From Prevotellaceae bacterium (lineage in GTDB: Bacteria; Bacteroidota; Bacteroidia; Bacteroidales; Paludibacteraceae), in NCBI GenBank assembly GCA_031260925.1, contig JAISKN010000057.1, forward strand, positions 1 to 33,987: a DNA stretch of 33,987 nt, in the 5' to 3' direction. How positions within the stretch are numbered: position 1 is the stretch's first letter; every line of letters begins with the position of its first letter. Positions 1 through 8,243 of this stretch are shown here, one piece after another. Both the position numbers and the translations under genes were made by a program. The notes below the pieces were generated by a model that saw nothing but the letters and a program-made list of their open reading frames with translations, ran no database searches and was not told the DNA's origin.

Positions 1-13
1 ACTGCATTTGCAC

Positions 14-83
14 CGCAATCCGTTAGGATTGCATCGCTCGGTAGAAAAAATATAAATATAAACCTGCATTCCGTAGGAATGCA
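14..83. repeat. Two short palindromic units (gcaatccgttaggattgc at 14-31; tgcattccgtaggaatgca at 65-83)
   Basis: Both units share the form gcaNtCCGT(T)AGGaNtgc; the first is followed by atcgctcggtagaaaaa. They are about 50 bp apart. Confidence 0.7.
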
Positions 84-117
84 CCCTTAAAAAAACATTT
101 CAACCCCTGATTCGCAT

Positions 118-407
118 AAGTTACAAATTCGCAACAGCACCGCCGAGTTTTTGATTATGCACAAGGTGAATTAAATGGTGAGGCAACTATCTGGAATTTC
201 CGGATAGTTCAACTTGCCGAAAATTCTCTAACGGACAATAAATTAACAGAATTATGATTAAATTTGCATTTTAAAAATCAAAAAAATGAACTACTCGAAA
301 ATTTCGAGTAGTTCGATTTTGCCGAAAGCGAGTTTGAAAAATACCGTATCACGCAAGACCGCCTGTTTGAATCTGATTTTGATAGAGAAATGAAATTGTT
401 GAAATAG
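118..407 (+). pseudogene. Degraded RhuM-family (virulence RhuM/Fic-associated) gene remnant
   Basis: Discontinuous reading frames give KLQIRNSTAEFLI (118-156), FDYAQGELNGEATIWNFRIVQLAENS (about 149-226, another frame) and EFEKYRITQDRLFESDFDREMKLLK-stop (330-407). These resemble N-terminal, middle and C-terminal parts of RhuM-like proteins in the expected order, with the core missing. Confidence 0.6.
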
Positions 408-436
408 CAAGTTTTGAAAAAATAAAAATATTTTAT

Positions 437-444
437 TAATTTTG
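437..444 (+). promoter_or_regulatory. Bacteroidetes-type -7 element TAATTTTG upstream of TA pair
   Basis: TAnnTTTG consensus about 50 bp upstream of the ATG at 493. Confidence 0.5.
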
Positions 445-492
445 CAGACTTGATAATTATCGGTTTTTTACGCAATAAAAAATAAAAACATT

Positions 493-642
493 ATGGAAAC
501 ATTGACAAAAAAATCGGCTGCAACACAGCCAAAAGAATTGTCGCCAATAGGACGATGGCGCAGAGAACACCCTCACGGATTAGAGGGAATTGTTATTAAC
601 GACCCGCGTATTTTAGACGGTTTGTCTATTTATGATTTCTAA
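493..642 (+). CDS. Small putative antitoxin (49 aa, METLTKKSAATQPKELSPIGRWRREHPHGLEGIVINDPRILDGLSIYDF)
   Basis: Short ORF absent from the ORF track, 12 bp upstream of a PIN-domain ORF; gene size and spacing typical of VapBC-like pairs. Confidence 0.6.
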   Translation: METLTKKSAATQPKELSPIGRWRREHPHGLEGIVINDPRILDGLSIYDF

Positions 643-654
643 AAGTTTATTCAA

Positions 655-1074
655 ATGAGATATTTAATAGACACAAATATTCTTATACGATTGGTTAATG
701 AACAAGATGCTATTTCGGAGGATGTGTGGAGTATTCTTAATGATACCGATAACACATTCTATATTAGCACTATGAGCATACAGGAAATTTTTATGCTTAT
801 GCAGGCAGGCAAATTGAATGTAAAACAATGGAATAAACCTGCTGATATATTTAATTATATTGAGTATGAATTTTATTGTTCAATAAAATATGTGCAAAAA
901 GAGCATTTGCTTACTTTTGCCAATTTTACTCCTGCCGAAAATCACGGCGACCCATTTGACCGTATGATTATTGCGCAGGCAATTACCGAACAGATACCAT
1001 TAATTAGCAGCGACAAAAAATTTCATCAATATAGAAAACAAAATTTAAAATTTATTTTTAATGAAATGATATAA
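655..1074 (+). CDS. PIN-domain toxin (VapC-like ribonuclease)
   Basis: MRYLIDTNILIRLV start, conserved E region (SIQEI), C-terminal HGDPFDRMIIAQAITEQIPLISSDKKFHQY motif typical of PIN proteins. Confidence 0.9.
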   Translation: MRYLIDTNILIRLVNEQDAISEDVWSILNDTDNTFYISTMSIQEIFMLMQAGKLNVKQWNKPADIFNYIEYEFYCSIKYVQKEHLLTFANFTPAENHGDPFDRMIIAQAITEQIPLISSDKKFHQYRKQNLKFIFNEMI

Positions 1075-1145
1075 AATTTATAAAATAAAACATAAAACTC
1101 AGACATAACACTTTCTTGATGCTGAAAATTCCACAATTTTAACAG

Positions 1146-1256
1146 TATAGTCAAGAATAAGTAACAAAAAGGCTCGCGGCGGCGTGGGCTTAACTTATTT
1201 GACTATATGGGTAGTGGAATACCTCAGCAGCGGAAAGTGTAAGTCCGCATTTTTTT
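1146..1256 (+). ncRNA. Candidate structured leader/small RNA upstream of HTH gene
   Basis: Long stem tatagtcaagaataagt (1146-1162) with acttatttgactata (1193-1207), then a hairpin gcgga/tccgc (1230-1234/1244-1248) followed by a T-run (terminator-like). The GC-rich loop ggctcgcggcggcgtgggct stands out in an AT-rich setting. Confidence 0.4.
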
Positions 1257-1290
1257 ATTATTTCTTACTCAAAAATAACAATTCAGTAAA

Positions 1291-1542
1291 ATGGAAAAAG
1301 GAAAAACATTTCACATCGGAAACATTATTTGCAACCAATTACAAAAGGAAGGCAGAACAAAAAAATGGCTTGCCGAACAAGTGCATTGCAATCCGAGTTG
1401 TCTGTGCAAAACGCTGAAAAAAAGCAGTTTTGACTTGCATTTATTGCAGCGTATTTCTTTTGCTATGTATCACGATTTTGCAAAATATCTTACCGATTAT
1501 TACAACGAAAACGCCGAAAAACGCCAAAATAATGGCAAATAA
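1291..1542 (+). CDS. Small HTH (XRE-like) DNA-binding protein
   Basis: RTKKWLAEQVHCNPSCLCKTLKKSSFDLHLLQRISFAMYHDF helix-turn-helix-like pattern, 83 aa. Confidence 0.6.
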   Translation: MEKGKTFHIGNIICNQLQKEGRTKKWLAEQVHCNPSCLCKTLKKSSFDLHLLQRISFAMYHDFAKYLTDYYNENAEKRQNNGK

Positions 1543-1621
1543 AGCCATTTTAGATGCAAAATTTGCCATAAAACAGGCATTTTTTGCCACTAAAATAAAG
1601 TGATTTTTAGGTTTTTAAATA

Positions 1622-1629
1622 TAATTTTG
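1622..1629 (+). promoter_or_regulatory. -7 element TAATTTTG upstream of ORF 1690-2394
   Basis: TAnnTTTG consensus. Confidence 0.45.
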
Positions 1630-1689
1630 CAATCTAAATTTTAATAAATTATTTTAATTTTTAACTTAAAAAAACAATTTTATTTTCCA

Positions 1690-2394
1690 ATGAAAAAATT
1701 TTTACTTTTTGCAGCCCTGTTATGCTGCGTAAATGCGTTTGCACAAGACGTAATTCTCAAAAAAGACGGCTCGGAAATCAAAGCCAAAGTGCTTGAAATT
1801 ACCGACCAGCAAGTCAAGTATAAAGACTTTGACTTGCTGGTCGGTCCCACCCGCAACATAGACCTGACCGAAGTGTTTATGATTACCTACGAAAACGGAC
1901 AAAAAGAAGTTTTCAACAAACAAACTCAACCCGCTGTACCAACTACTCGCGGAAGAAATTACAACACGCCCTCAACTGACTTGAAAGCCGAATTTGACAG
2001 AATTGGCACAGATGACGACAAAATGTTGGAATTTTTCAGAAAGAACAATTTCACAAGTTATTACGACGATTTTGAAAGTGCCTGCCGTCAAAGACGTGCT
2101 GGAAAGGGCTTGCTCGGTGCAGGACTTGGACTTACAGGTGGAGGTATAGTATTTATGACCGTTGGGTTAATTATATGGGAACCTGGTTTTTACATTGCTG
2201 GTTATGCTTTGACTGGTATGGGAGAAGTTTTTGTAATCGTCAGCATTCCTGTTTCTGCAAGTGCAGGTGGAAAGAAAAAAGCGATTAAGAATGATTTTGC
2301 AAGAAAAAATTTTGGCGTTGATGGTTACACATATCAACCAAAATTAAATTTCGGTTTAACATCGAATGGAGTAGGTCTTACATTGAATTTCTAA
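1690..2394 (+). CDS. Secreted/membrane hypothetical protein (234 aa)
   Basis: Signal peptide MKKFLLFAALLCCVNAFAQ; Gly-rich hydrophobic segments in C-terminal half. Confidence 0.8.
   Translation: MKKFLLFAALLCCVNAFAQDVILKKDGSEIKAKVLEITDQQVKYKDFDLLVGPTRNIDLTEVFMITYENGQKEVFNKQTQPAVPTTRGRNYNTPSTDLKAEFDRIGTDDDKMLEFFRKNNFTSYYDDFESACRQRRAGKGLLGAGLGLTGGGIVFMTVGLIIWEPGFYIAGYALTGMGEVFVIVSIPVSASAGGKKKAIKNDFARKNFGVDGYTYQPKLNFGLTSNGVGLTLNF
1801..1845. repeat. 17-bp perfect inverted repeat inside CDS
   Basis: accgaccagcaagtcaa (1801-1817) / ttgacttgctggtcggt (1829-1845), 11-nt loop. Confidence 0.9.
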
Positions 2395-2416
2395 TTTATT
2401 AACTAAAAAAATTACA

Positions 2417-2971
2417 ATGAAAAAATTACTTTTTACTTTTGTGTGCCTTTTTGGCGCAATGAGTTTATTTGCAGGAAATCCTGTATCTGTAAAATCGGGC
2501 GATGTTTCGGTTTTAAAAGATGTTACAACTGCGCTTTTGGAACTTGATTTTTCCAATGCAACGGTTGAAGGCAAAACTATTGATGAATATTTGGAGTCGC
2601 GCGGGAGTGATTTCGTAAGAGACTTTCCGCAAGATAAGGAGTATTCTGCATTGATGTTTGCTGCACAGTATAACAAGAAAAACAAAGGGCTGCACGTTGC
2701 AACCGATGTTTCTGATGCTGTTCTCAAATTTGTAATTCACGTTGATAAACTCGACTACGGCAATGCTCACGGACAGTTTATGCCCTTTGCCAGTGCCAAA
2801 TCGGGCGGTTGCATTATCAGTGGAACGATTGATATTATAGATTTGAAAACAAATGAAATTGTCCTCACGCTTTCTATTGATGAGGTTAAAGGGTTGGCTA
2901 ATGTTTCAGACAAAATTCGATTAGGTCTGTGTTTTTTTGAATTAGGCAGCAGTGTTGCCAAAGTGAAATAA
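2417..2971 (+). CDS. Secreted hypothetical protein (184 aa)
   Basis: Signal peptide MKKLLFTFVCLFGAMSLFAG; full-length ORF directly downstream of ORF 1690-2394. Confidence 0.75.
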   Translation: MKKLLFTFVCLFGAMSLFAGNPVSVKSGDVSVLKDVTTALLELDFSNATVEGKTIDEYLESRGSDFVRDFPQDKEYSALMFAAQYNKKNKGLHVATDVSDAVLKFVIHVDKLDYGNAHGQFMPFASAKSGGCIISGTIDIIDLKTNEIVLTLSIDEVKGLANVSDKIRLGLCFFELGSSVAKVK

Positions 2972-2997
2972 TTATTAACTTTTAAATATTTTTAACT

Positions 2998-3393
2998 ATG
3001 AAAAAATTTATATTAATTTTCACATTAGTTGCAACAGGCATATTTTTTACAAGTTGTGACAAAGGCGCAGATATTGCGAAAGGCAAACTCAAAGGTACTA
3101 CTTGGGTGTATAATTGGGATTATTATGGTACTTATATTGATAGTGAAACACACTATACTTACACTTTCTCTTTTATTTCTGACAATGAGGGCAAATTAAC
3201 ACGCACTGGTTGGTACAGAATTGAAAATAAGAGAGAAAACGTAAATCAGAGCCAAACTTTTACCTATATTTTAAAAGAGGGGGTTATTACTTGTGCAAGT
3301 GCAGGAATAAGGAATAAAGGAGGATATCCTTTTACTATTTCAGACGATTTTAAAACTTTATCAATAGGTAGTGAGACATATACACGCAATTAA
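2998..3393 (+). CDS. Putative lipoprotein (131 aa)
   Basis: Lipobox-like MKKFILIFTLVATGIFFTSCDKG. Confidence 0.75.
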   Translation: MKKFILIFTLVATGIFFTSCDKGADIAKGKLKGTTWVYNWDYYGTYIDSETHYTYTFSFISDNEGKLTRTGWYRIENKRENVNQSQTFTYILKEGVITCASAGIRNKGGYPFTISDDFKTLSIGSETYTRN

Positions 3394-3415
3394 AACCAAT
3401 ATTTTTCAAATAATA

Positions 3416-3449
3416 AAAGCACAATCGTTGATAAAAACGATTGTGCTTT
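3416..3449. terminator. Bidirectional intrinsic terminator between convergent lipoprotein and murI genes
   Basis: Perfect 13-bp stem aaagcacaatcgt/acgattgtgcttt with 8-nt loop between two convergent stop codons. Confidence 0.8.
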
Positions 3450-3454
3450 GTTTC

Positions 3455-4270
3455 TTAATTCAGCATCACTCTTTTCGCCTCGATATTTTTATTGAGAAAA
3501 ATGGAGGCGGAACTCTCAAATTTTTCCACAGATTCTGTTGTATAAAACTGAATTGTGGAATTTTTTGTGCAAAGTTTTTCGTGTTCCGAGTGCCGCAGTA
3601 AATAATCTGCCAAACTGTCGGCTACAAGGTTTCCCTGAGTGATAATTTTGATGTTTTCGGGCAAATATTTTCTGATTTTTTCAAGCAAAAGAGGATAATG
3701 CGTGCAGCCGAGAATTATTGCATCAATATTTTTATTTTTTGCTAAAATATTGTCAATGTGCTGTTTAACGAAATAATCTGCGCCGTTTTTTAAATGCTCG
3801 TTGTTTTCCACAATCGGCACCCACATCGGACAATCCTCAGAAACGACCGTTATTTGCTCAAAAAGTTTTGCAATTTCCATTTCGTACGATTTCGACTGAA
3901 TTGTGCCGCTTGTACCGAAAATTCCAACTGTTTTTGTTTTGGTAAAATAATCAATTTTTTCAGCCGTTGGGCGAATAATTCCAAGCACTCGGCGGTTTGG
4001 TGCAATATTTGGCAAATCAGCCTGTTGAATTGTGCGCAGGGCTTTTGCTGAGGCTGTGTTGCAGGCAATAATTATGATTTGGCAATCGAGTTCAAAAAGT
4101 TTTTTGACACATTGCAAAGTGTAGGCATAAACCACCTCAAACGAGCGCGACCCGTATGGCGTGCGCGCATTGTCGCCGAGATAAATATAGTCGTATTGCG
4201 GGAGTTTTTCTACAATTTTTTCTAAAATTGTCAGTCCGCCATAGCCAGAGTCAAAAATTCCGATTTTCAT
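3455..4270 (-). CDS. murI: Glutamate racemase
   Basis: IGIFDSGYGGLTI, IIACNTASAKALR, ILGCTHYPLL motifs. Confidence 0.97.
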   Translation of the reverse strand: MKIGIFDSGYGGLTILEKIVEKLPQYDYIYLGDNARTPYGSRSFEVVYAYTLQCVKKLFELDCQIIIIACNTASAKALRTIQQADLPNIAPNRRVLGIIRPTAEKIDYFTKTKTVGIFGTSGTIQSKSYEMEIAKLFEQITVVSEDCPMWVPIVENNEHLKNGADYFVKQHIDNILAKNKNIDAIILGCTHYPLLLEKIRKYLPENIKIITQGNLVADSLADYLLRHSEHEKLCTKNSTIQFYTTESVEKFESSASIFLNKNIEAKRVMLN

Positions 4271-4387
4271 TTTTTTAATTTTTCACAGAATTAACGGTTA
4301 ATATTTTTTTTGAGGTGCTATTAATTTTTAAAATTATCAAGATAATAGAAAAACAATTAAAAAAACAGAATATAAAATAAAGAAACC

Positions 4388-4460
4388 TGTCATTCCCGCG
4401 CAGGCGGGAATCCCATTTGTACAATGAAGCAAGGAGATTCCAGCCTGCGCGGGAATGACA
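4388..4460. repeat. 73-bp palindromic repeat, type A copy 1
   Basis: tgtcattcccgcgcaggcgggaatccc ... ggagattccagcctgcgcgggaatgaca; about 5 differences from the copy at 30218-30290. Confidence 0.9.
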
Positions 4461-4476
4461 CCTGATTTTGATTGTG

Positions 4477-4484
4477 CAAAGGTA
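4477..4484 (-). promoter_or_regulatory. Reverse-strand -7 element (TACCTTTG) upstream of murI
   Basis: caaaggta on + strand; TAnnTTTG consensus. Confidence 0.5.
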
Positions 4485-4514
4485 ATTAATTTTTTCTGAA
4501 ATTGTTAAACAAGA

Positions 4515-4672
4515 GACTGTCTCAAAAGCACGCAGATGACGCAGATTAGACGGATTTACGCAGATTTTTATTAACAATAAATTAGATAAAAAGCAGATAA
4601 TCAATATTTTAATTATCTGCGTTTATCTATTAAATCAGCGTTATCTGCGTGCTAAAAAACTTTTGAGACAGC
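4515..4672. repeat. Long imperfect inverted-repeat element, type C copy 1 (MITE-like)
   Basis: gactgtctcaaaagcacgcagatgacgcagattagacggatttacgcagat ... atctgcgtttatctattaaatcagcgttatctgcgtgct...cttttgagacagcc; left arm nearly identical to 30131-30176. Confidence 0.8.
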
Positions 4673-4692
4673 CCCTTTTATTAGACTGAATG

Positions 4693-5589
4693 TTAGTTCT
4701 CAATTTCGCGCACCAGAATGAACGGTAAAATTGCTTGTGTGGCAGCAACTAAACGAAATTCCTCTGTTTTGCCCTCTTCGTTGGTAAAGTCGCCGACAAT
4801 TTCAATACTACCGCGTATGAGTTGCAAATTTACAAGCGCACCCTGCGGAATGCCGTCAAAAAGTTTGTTATTTAAGACTGCTTGTCCGTTGTCGTTGGTT
4901 ATAATATCTGCATTGCGTACATATTTTTTGTATTCATTACCGTAAATATCCATTCCGTGCCACTCTACGACTACCACTAAACCGTTTTCATTTTTGGGGT
5001 CTGCATTCCAACCAAGCACAAAATCTTTGTAGTAACAATAGGGCAACAAATCTTCTGGCGTTGCAATGTTTGGCGATGTAATATTCAGCAGTTCAGGCAC
5101 ATACATTTTAATTGTACCGCTACTTGTTTCGTCATTTGCAGGCGTTTTCATTACTCCGCTCGTTGAATTTTCGTTAAAAAGCGAAAAACTTACTTCATTG
5201 CCGAAAAATTGAGTATTTGCGGGCTGCAAAGGTTGCAAATTTTGCGTTAAATCTTTGACATTCATATTATTTACTGCAAAGCCAATATGACGTGTCGGCT
5301 GCATATCTTTTAGCAATTCCTGCGTTGCGTCTTGTTTTGCAAACTGCGAAGGCATTTTAAAAAACATTTCTGCTGCATCTATAGAATTTTGCTTTGTAGA
5401 TAAATAACCTACAATTTCGCCGTCGTGATTAAGTATTTTTGCATAGTTTGTCTGCCCTCTGAAAAGCATTTTTTGCGATACTTCTGTCTGTTTATTATCG
5501 TTGTTTGACGATAAGCCGTCTGATTTTTGACAGCCTGCAATAGCCGAAAAGCAAATTGCTGTTACTGATATATAAATAAATTTTTTCAT
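4693..5589 (-). CDS. Putative lipoprotein (298 aa)
   Basis: MKKFIYISVTAICFSAIAGCQKSDG lipobox. Confidence 0.8.
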   Translation of the reverse strand: MKKFIYISVTAICFSAIAGCQKSDGLSSNNDNKQTEVSQKMLFRGQTNYAKILNHDGEIVGYLSTKQNSIDAAEMFFKMPSQFAKQDATQELLKDMQPTRHIGFAVNNMNVKDLTQNLQPLQPANTQFFGNEVSFSLFNENSTSGVMKTPANDETSSGTIKMYVPELLNITSPNIATPEDLLPYCYYKDFVLGWNADPKNENGLVVVVEWHGMDIYGNEYKKYVRNADIITNDNGQAVLNNKLFDGIPQGALVNLQLIRGSIEIVGDFTNEEGKTEEFRLVAATQAILPFILVREIEN

Positions 5590-5622
5590 CTGAATAATTT
5601 GTTTTAAATGATTAATAATTAA

Positions 5623-6426
5623 TTACTGAATGCCTGTAACTTTTAAGTCCAATTTAGATGCAGACTGCACATTCTGAAGAGTTTGATTTATCATAGCACC
5701 ATTAATGTAAATAGGTTTAATAAATGGTATGTGTGGAGTAATATTGATGGCTGCACCAGAAATATTTAAAGGGTCTATAATTGCACCAACTCTATCGCCT
5801 TCTATAATTAATTCCATCGAAGAATTCCAATTATAATAGCCTCGTTCCCACGTCCACGTCAAATTGTATATCAGTCCATTGTCGCTTTCGTATGGACCAG
5901 ATACAATATACATATTATATTTATGTTTTGTATCACCTCTATTAGAATGCCAGAATTCTATATAGTCATAAACTTCATTATTGTCACGTATGCTCATTCC
6001 TGGCTCATTCCAACTTTGAGGACGTCTGGGGATAGAGGTACAATCATTTACTCCTAATTTAGTGTAAATTTGAGACATATTACTATCATCATAGTCGTTA
6101 TAATCAAGACATTCATCGTTTATTGTGGTTGTTACAATAACTTTTGAATTTGATTGTACGCCTGCAAAATTAGGATGATTGAATACTCCCCAAAAATTGG
6201 TTATTGGGTTATCATCGCTAACTTTTAAATTCTGATAACCTCTGCCTGAATTAACTCTGTAATAATTTCCAACTATGGAAAGATTAAATGGTTTGACAAA
6301 TTTACCAAAATTATTAGAGTTTCCCCACGTTATCTCAAGATTCATATTACATTTATCTTCAGGAATACAACTTGATATGCCGAATAACAGCACAATTAAA
6401 AATACATAATTTTTTGTTTTTTTCAT
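5623..6426 (-). CDS. Putative lipoprotein (267 aa)
   Basis: MKKTKNYVFLIVLLFGISSCIPEDKC lipobox; 33 bp upstream of another lipoprotein gene on the same strand. Confidence 0.8.
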   Translation of the reverse strand: MKKTKNYVFLIVLLFGISSCIPEDKCNMNLEITWGNSNNFGKFVKPFNLSIVGNYYRVNSGRGYQNLKVSDDNPITNFWGVFNHPNFAGVQSNSKVIVTTTINDECLDYNDYDDSNMSQIYTKLGVNDCTSIPRRPQSWNEPGMSIRDNNEVYDYIEFWHSNRGDTKHKYNMYIVSGPYESDNGLIYNLTWTWERGYYNWNSSMELIIEGDRVGAIIDPLNISGAAINITPHIPFIKPIYINGAMINQTLQNVQSASKLDLKVTGIQ

Positions 6427-6501
6427 AATAAGAAAGGTTTAAATTGTTAAAAAAATAAAATTAATTAATTTATGAAAAATTTTACGCGCGATTTTTCGCT
6501 G

Positions 6502-6509
6502 CAAAGATA
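6502..6509 (-). promoter_or_regulatory. Reverse -7 element (TATCTTTG) for lipoprotein pair
   Basis: caaagata on + strand. Confidence 0.5.
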
Positions 6510-6626
6510 TATGTGTTATTTTAATAAATCTACGCGTTTTATACATAAAAAATTCATTATGTACATTCTGCATTGTTTATGTATTTTATACATAATTTTT
6601 ATGTGTGTTGATATGTTTATTTTTAC

Positions 6627-6634
6627 TATCTTTG
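6627..6634 (+). promoter_or_regulatory. -7 element TATCTTTG for S41 peptidase gene
   Basis: TAnnTTTG consensus 23 bp before the ATG at 6657. Confidence 0.6.
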
Positions 6635-6656
6635 CAAAATAAAAATACAATCGCAA

Positions 6657-7784
6657 ATGAAAAAATACTTTTTAATAATTTTCGCTGTTTCTGCATTGTT
6701 TTCGTGCAGAAATGATATAATAACCAAAAGCACTCCCGAAAATGTTTTTCTTGCATTTTGGAAAATAATGGACGAAAATTATGTCTATTTTGAAGAAAAA
6801 GGCATTGATTGGGACAGCGTTTATAATATTTATTACCCAAAGGCGCAAACTGCCAAAACAGACAGAGATTTATTTAATATTTTTGCAGAAATAGTACCGA
6901 TGTTTAATGACAGACACGTTTCTCTTTCGGGTTATTTGCCAAACAATTTTTCTAATGGAACTTTCCCCAGTTACTATATATACGATAATTCGAGTTTTGA
7001 AATTGAAACACTTTTTGAAACAGATACATTGTTTCAAATGCCCAAAGGCGACGATGTTATAGTACATATACCTGATACGGCTTGTGAAATTTGTGTCAAA
7101 GAGGTAATCCTTATGAAATATTTGAACTTTTCAAAAACGCCAATAAAACTTGAGAGTTATCAAAATACAATAAAAAATTATGGAATGATAGTGCCGCGTC
7201 ATTTTGAGAACTCCAATCTTTATGGAAGTGCTAATGAGCAAATAATGACTGAATGTCTAAATAATTTGAATTACAGCAACGGACTTATAATAAATCTTAT
7301 TCATAATGAAGGTGGAACAGATTTATGGGGTATATTATCTTTATTTTATTCTGGCGAACGTACAGTTGCGTACGAACTGTTTAAAACAGGCAAAGGACAT
7401 AATGATTTCAGCGAAAAAATTTATCAAACATTTACAGGCAAAGGGCTTGTGTCAGAAACTGTACCTGTAATTTTACTTACGGGACCAGATACTTTTAGTG
7501 CTGCCAATCAATTTGCTTATATAATGAAGGATTTACCAAACTGTATTCTTATTGGAAAAAAAACAGGTGGGGGCGGTGGTGCAATTCGAGAACTGAAATT
7601 GCCAAATTCGTGGCAAGTTCATTACCCTTTTGAAAAAGGATTTACTATGCAAGACGAGAATATGGAATATCCGCTTATGCCTGATATTTATGTAAAAAGA
7701 GTAAATGCAAATCACGATGTTACAAATGAAAGCGATGTAATACTAAAAGCAATAGAAGTTTTGGACAGCATAAACGGCTTTTAA
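6657..7784 (+). CDS. S41-family (C-terminal processing/tricorn-like) peptidase, lipoprotein
   Basis: Lipobox SALFSCRND; FNDRHVSLSG; ILLTGPDTFSAANQFAYIMKDLPNCILIGKKTGGGGG catalytic region. Confidence 0.85.
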   Translation: MKKYFLIIFAVSALFSCRNDIITKSTPENVFLAFWKIMDENYVYFEEKGIDWDSVYNIYYPKAQTAKTDRDLFNIFAEIVPMFNDRHVSLSGYLPNNFSNGTFPSYYIYDNSSFEIETLFETDTLFQMPKGDDVIVHIPDTACEICVKEVILMKYLNFSKTPIKLESYQNTIKNYGMIVPRHFENSNLYGSANEQIMTECLNNLNYSNGLIINLIHNEGGTDLWGILSLFYSGERTVAYELFKTGKGHNDFSEKIYQTFTGKGLVSETVPVILLTGPDTFSAANQFAYIMKDLPNCILIGKKTGGGGGAIRELKLPNSWQVHYPFEKGFTMQDENMEYPLMPDIYVKRVNANHDVTNESDVILKAIEVLDSINGF

Positions 7785-7801
7785 TTTTATTAAAAAAATT
7801 G

Positions 7802-7809
7802 TACCTTTG
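7802..7809 (+). promoter_or_regulatory. -7 element TACCTTTG upstream of XRE regulator
   Basis: TAnnTTTG consensus. Confidence 0.6.
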
Positions 7810-7827
7810 CAGCAAAAAAACAACATT

Positions 7828-8235
7828 ATGAATGAAATTACTTTTAAGTTAAAAACTGACGAAATACGCCGTATTCGCAGAGATAAAGATTTGTCACAGG
7901 ACTATATGGCGGAAATTTTGGGACTTTCCCAATCGCAATATTCCCGCTTGGAAAACGGAGAAAGCGCAATTTCTATTGATAAAGTGATAGAAATTGCCCA
8001 TAAATTAAATGTGCCTTGTGAAGATATTATTGACGGCGATATAAGGCAAATATTTAATAATTGCAGTCAATCGGGTAATAATATTGAAAAGATTGAAACT
8101 ATCAACAATCATTCAGATTTTGAGCAAGAGAGAAAATCGCTTTTGATGTTTATCGAAAATCTGCAAAAAGACAATGAATTTCTGAAAACGCAAAATGCTG
8201 AATTATTGAGCCGTATACAAAAGCCAAACAAATGA
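7828..8235 (+). CDS. XRE-family transcriptional regulator
   Basis: IRRIRRDKDLSQDYMAEILGLSQSQYSRLENGESAISIDKVIEIAHKLNV; ATG at 7828 preferred over the ORF-track start at 7807. Confidence 0.85.
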   Translation: MNEITFKLKTDEIRRIRRDKDLSQDYMAEILGLSQSQYSRLENGESAISIDKVIEIAHKLNVPCEDIIDGDIRQIFNNCSQSGNNIEKIETINNHSDFEQERKSLLMFIENLQKDNEFLKTQNAELLSRIQKPNK

Positions 8236-8243
8236 AAAAACTA

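Noticed and set aside
1184-1417. ORF 1184-1417 (+)
   Set aside because: Covers the candidate structured leader and overlaps the HTH ORF in another frame; no protein features.
4275-4604. ORF 4275-4604 (-) and ORF 29933-30223 (-), which share KICVNPSNLxHLRA
   Set aside because: The shared peptide is the translation of the type C repeat left arm, not a conserved protein.
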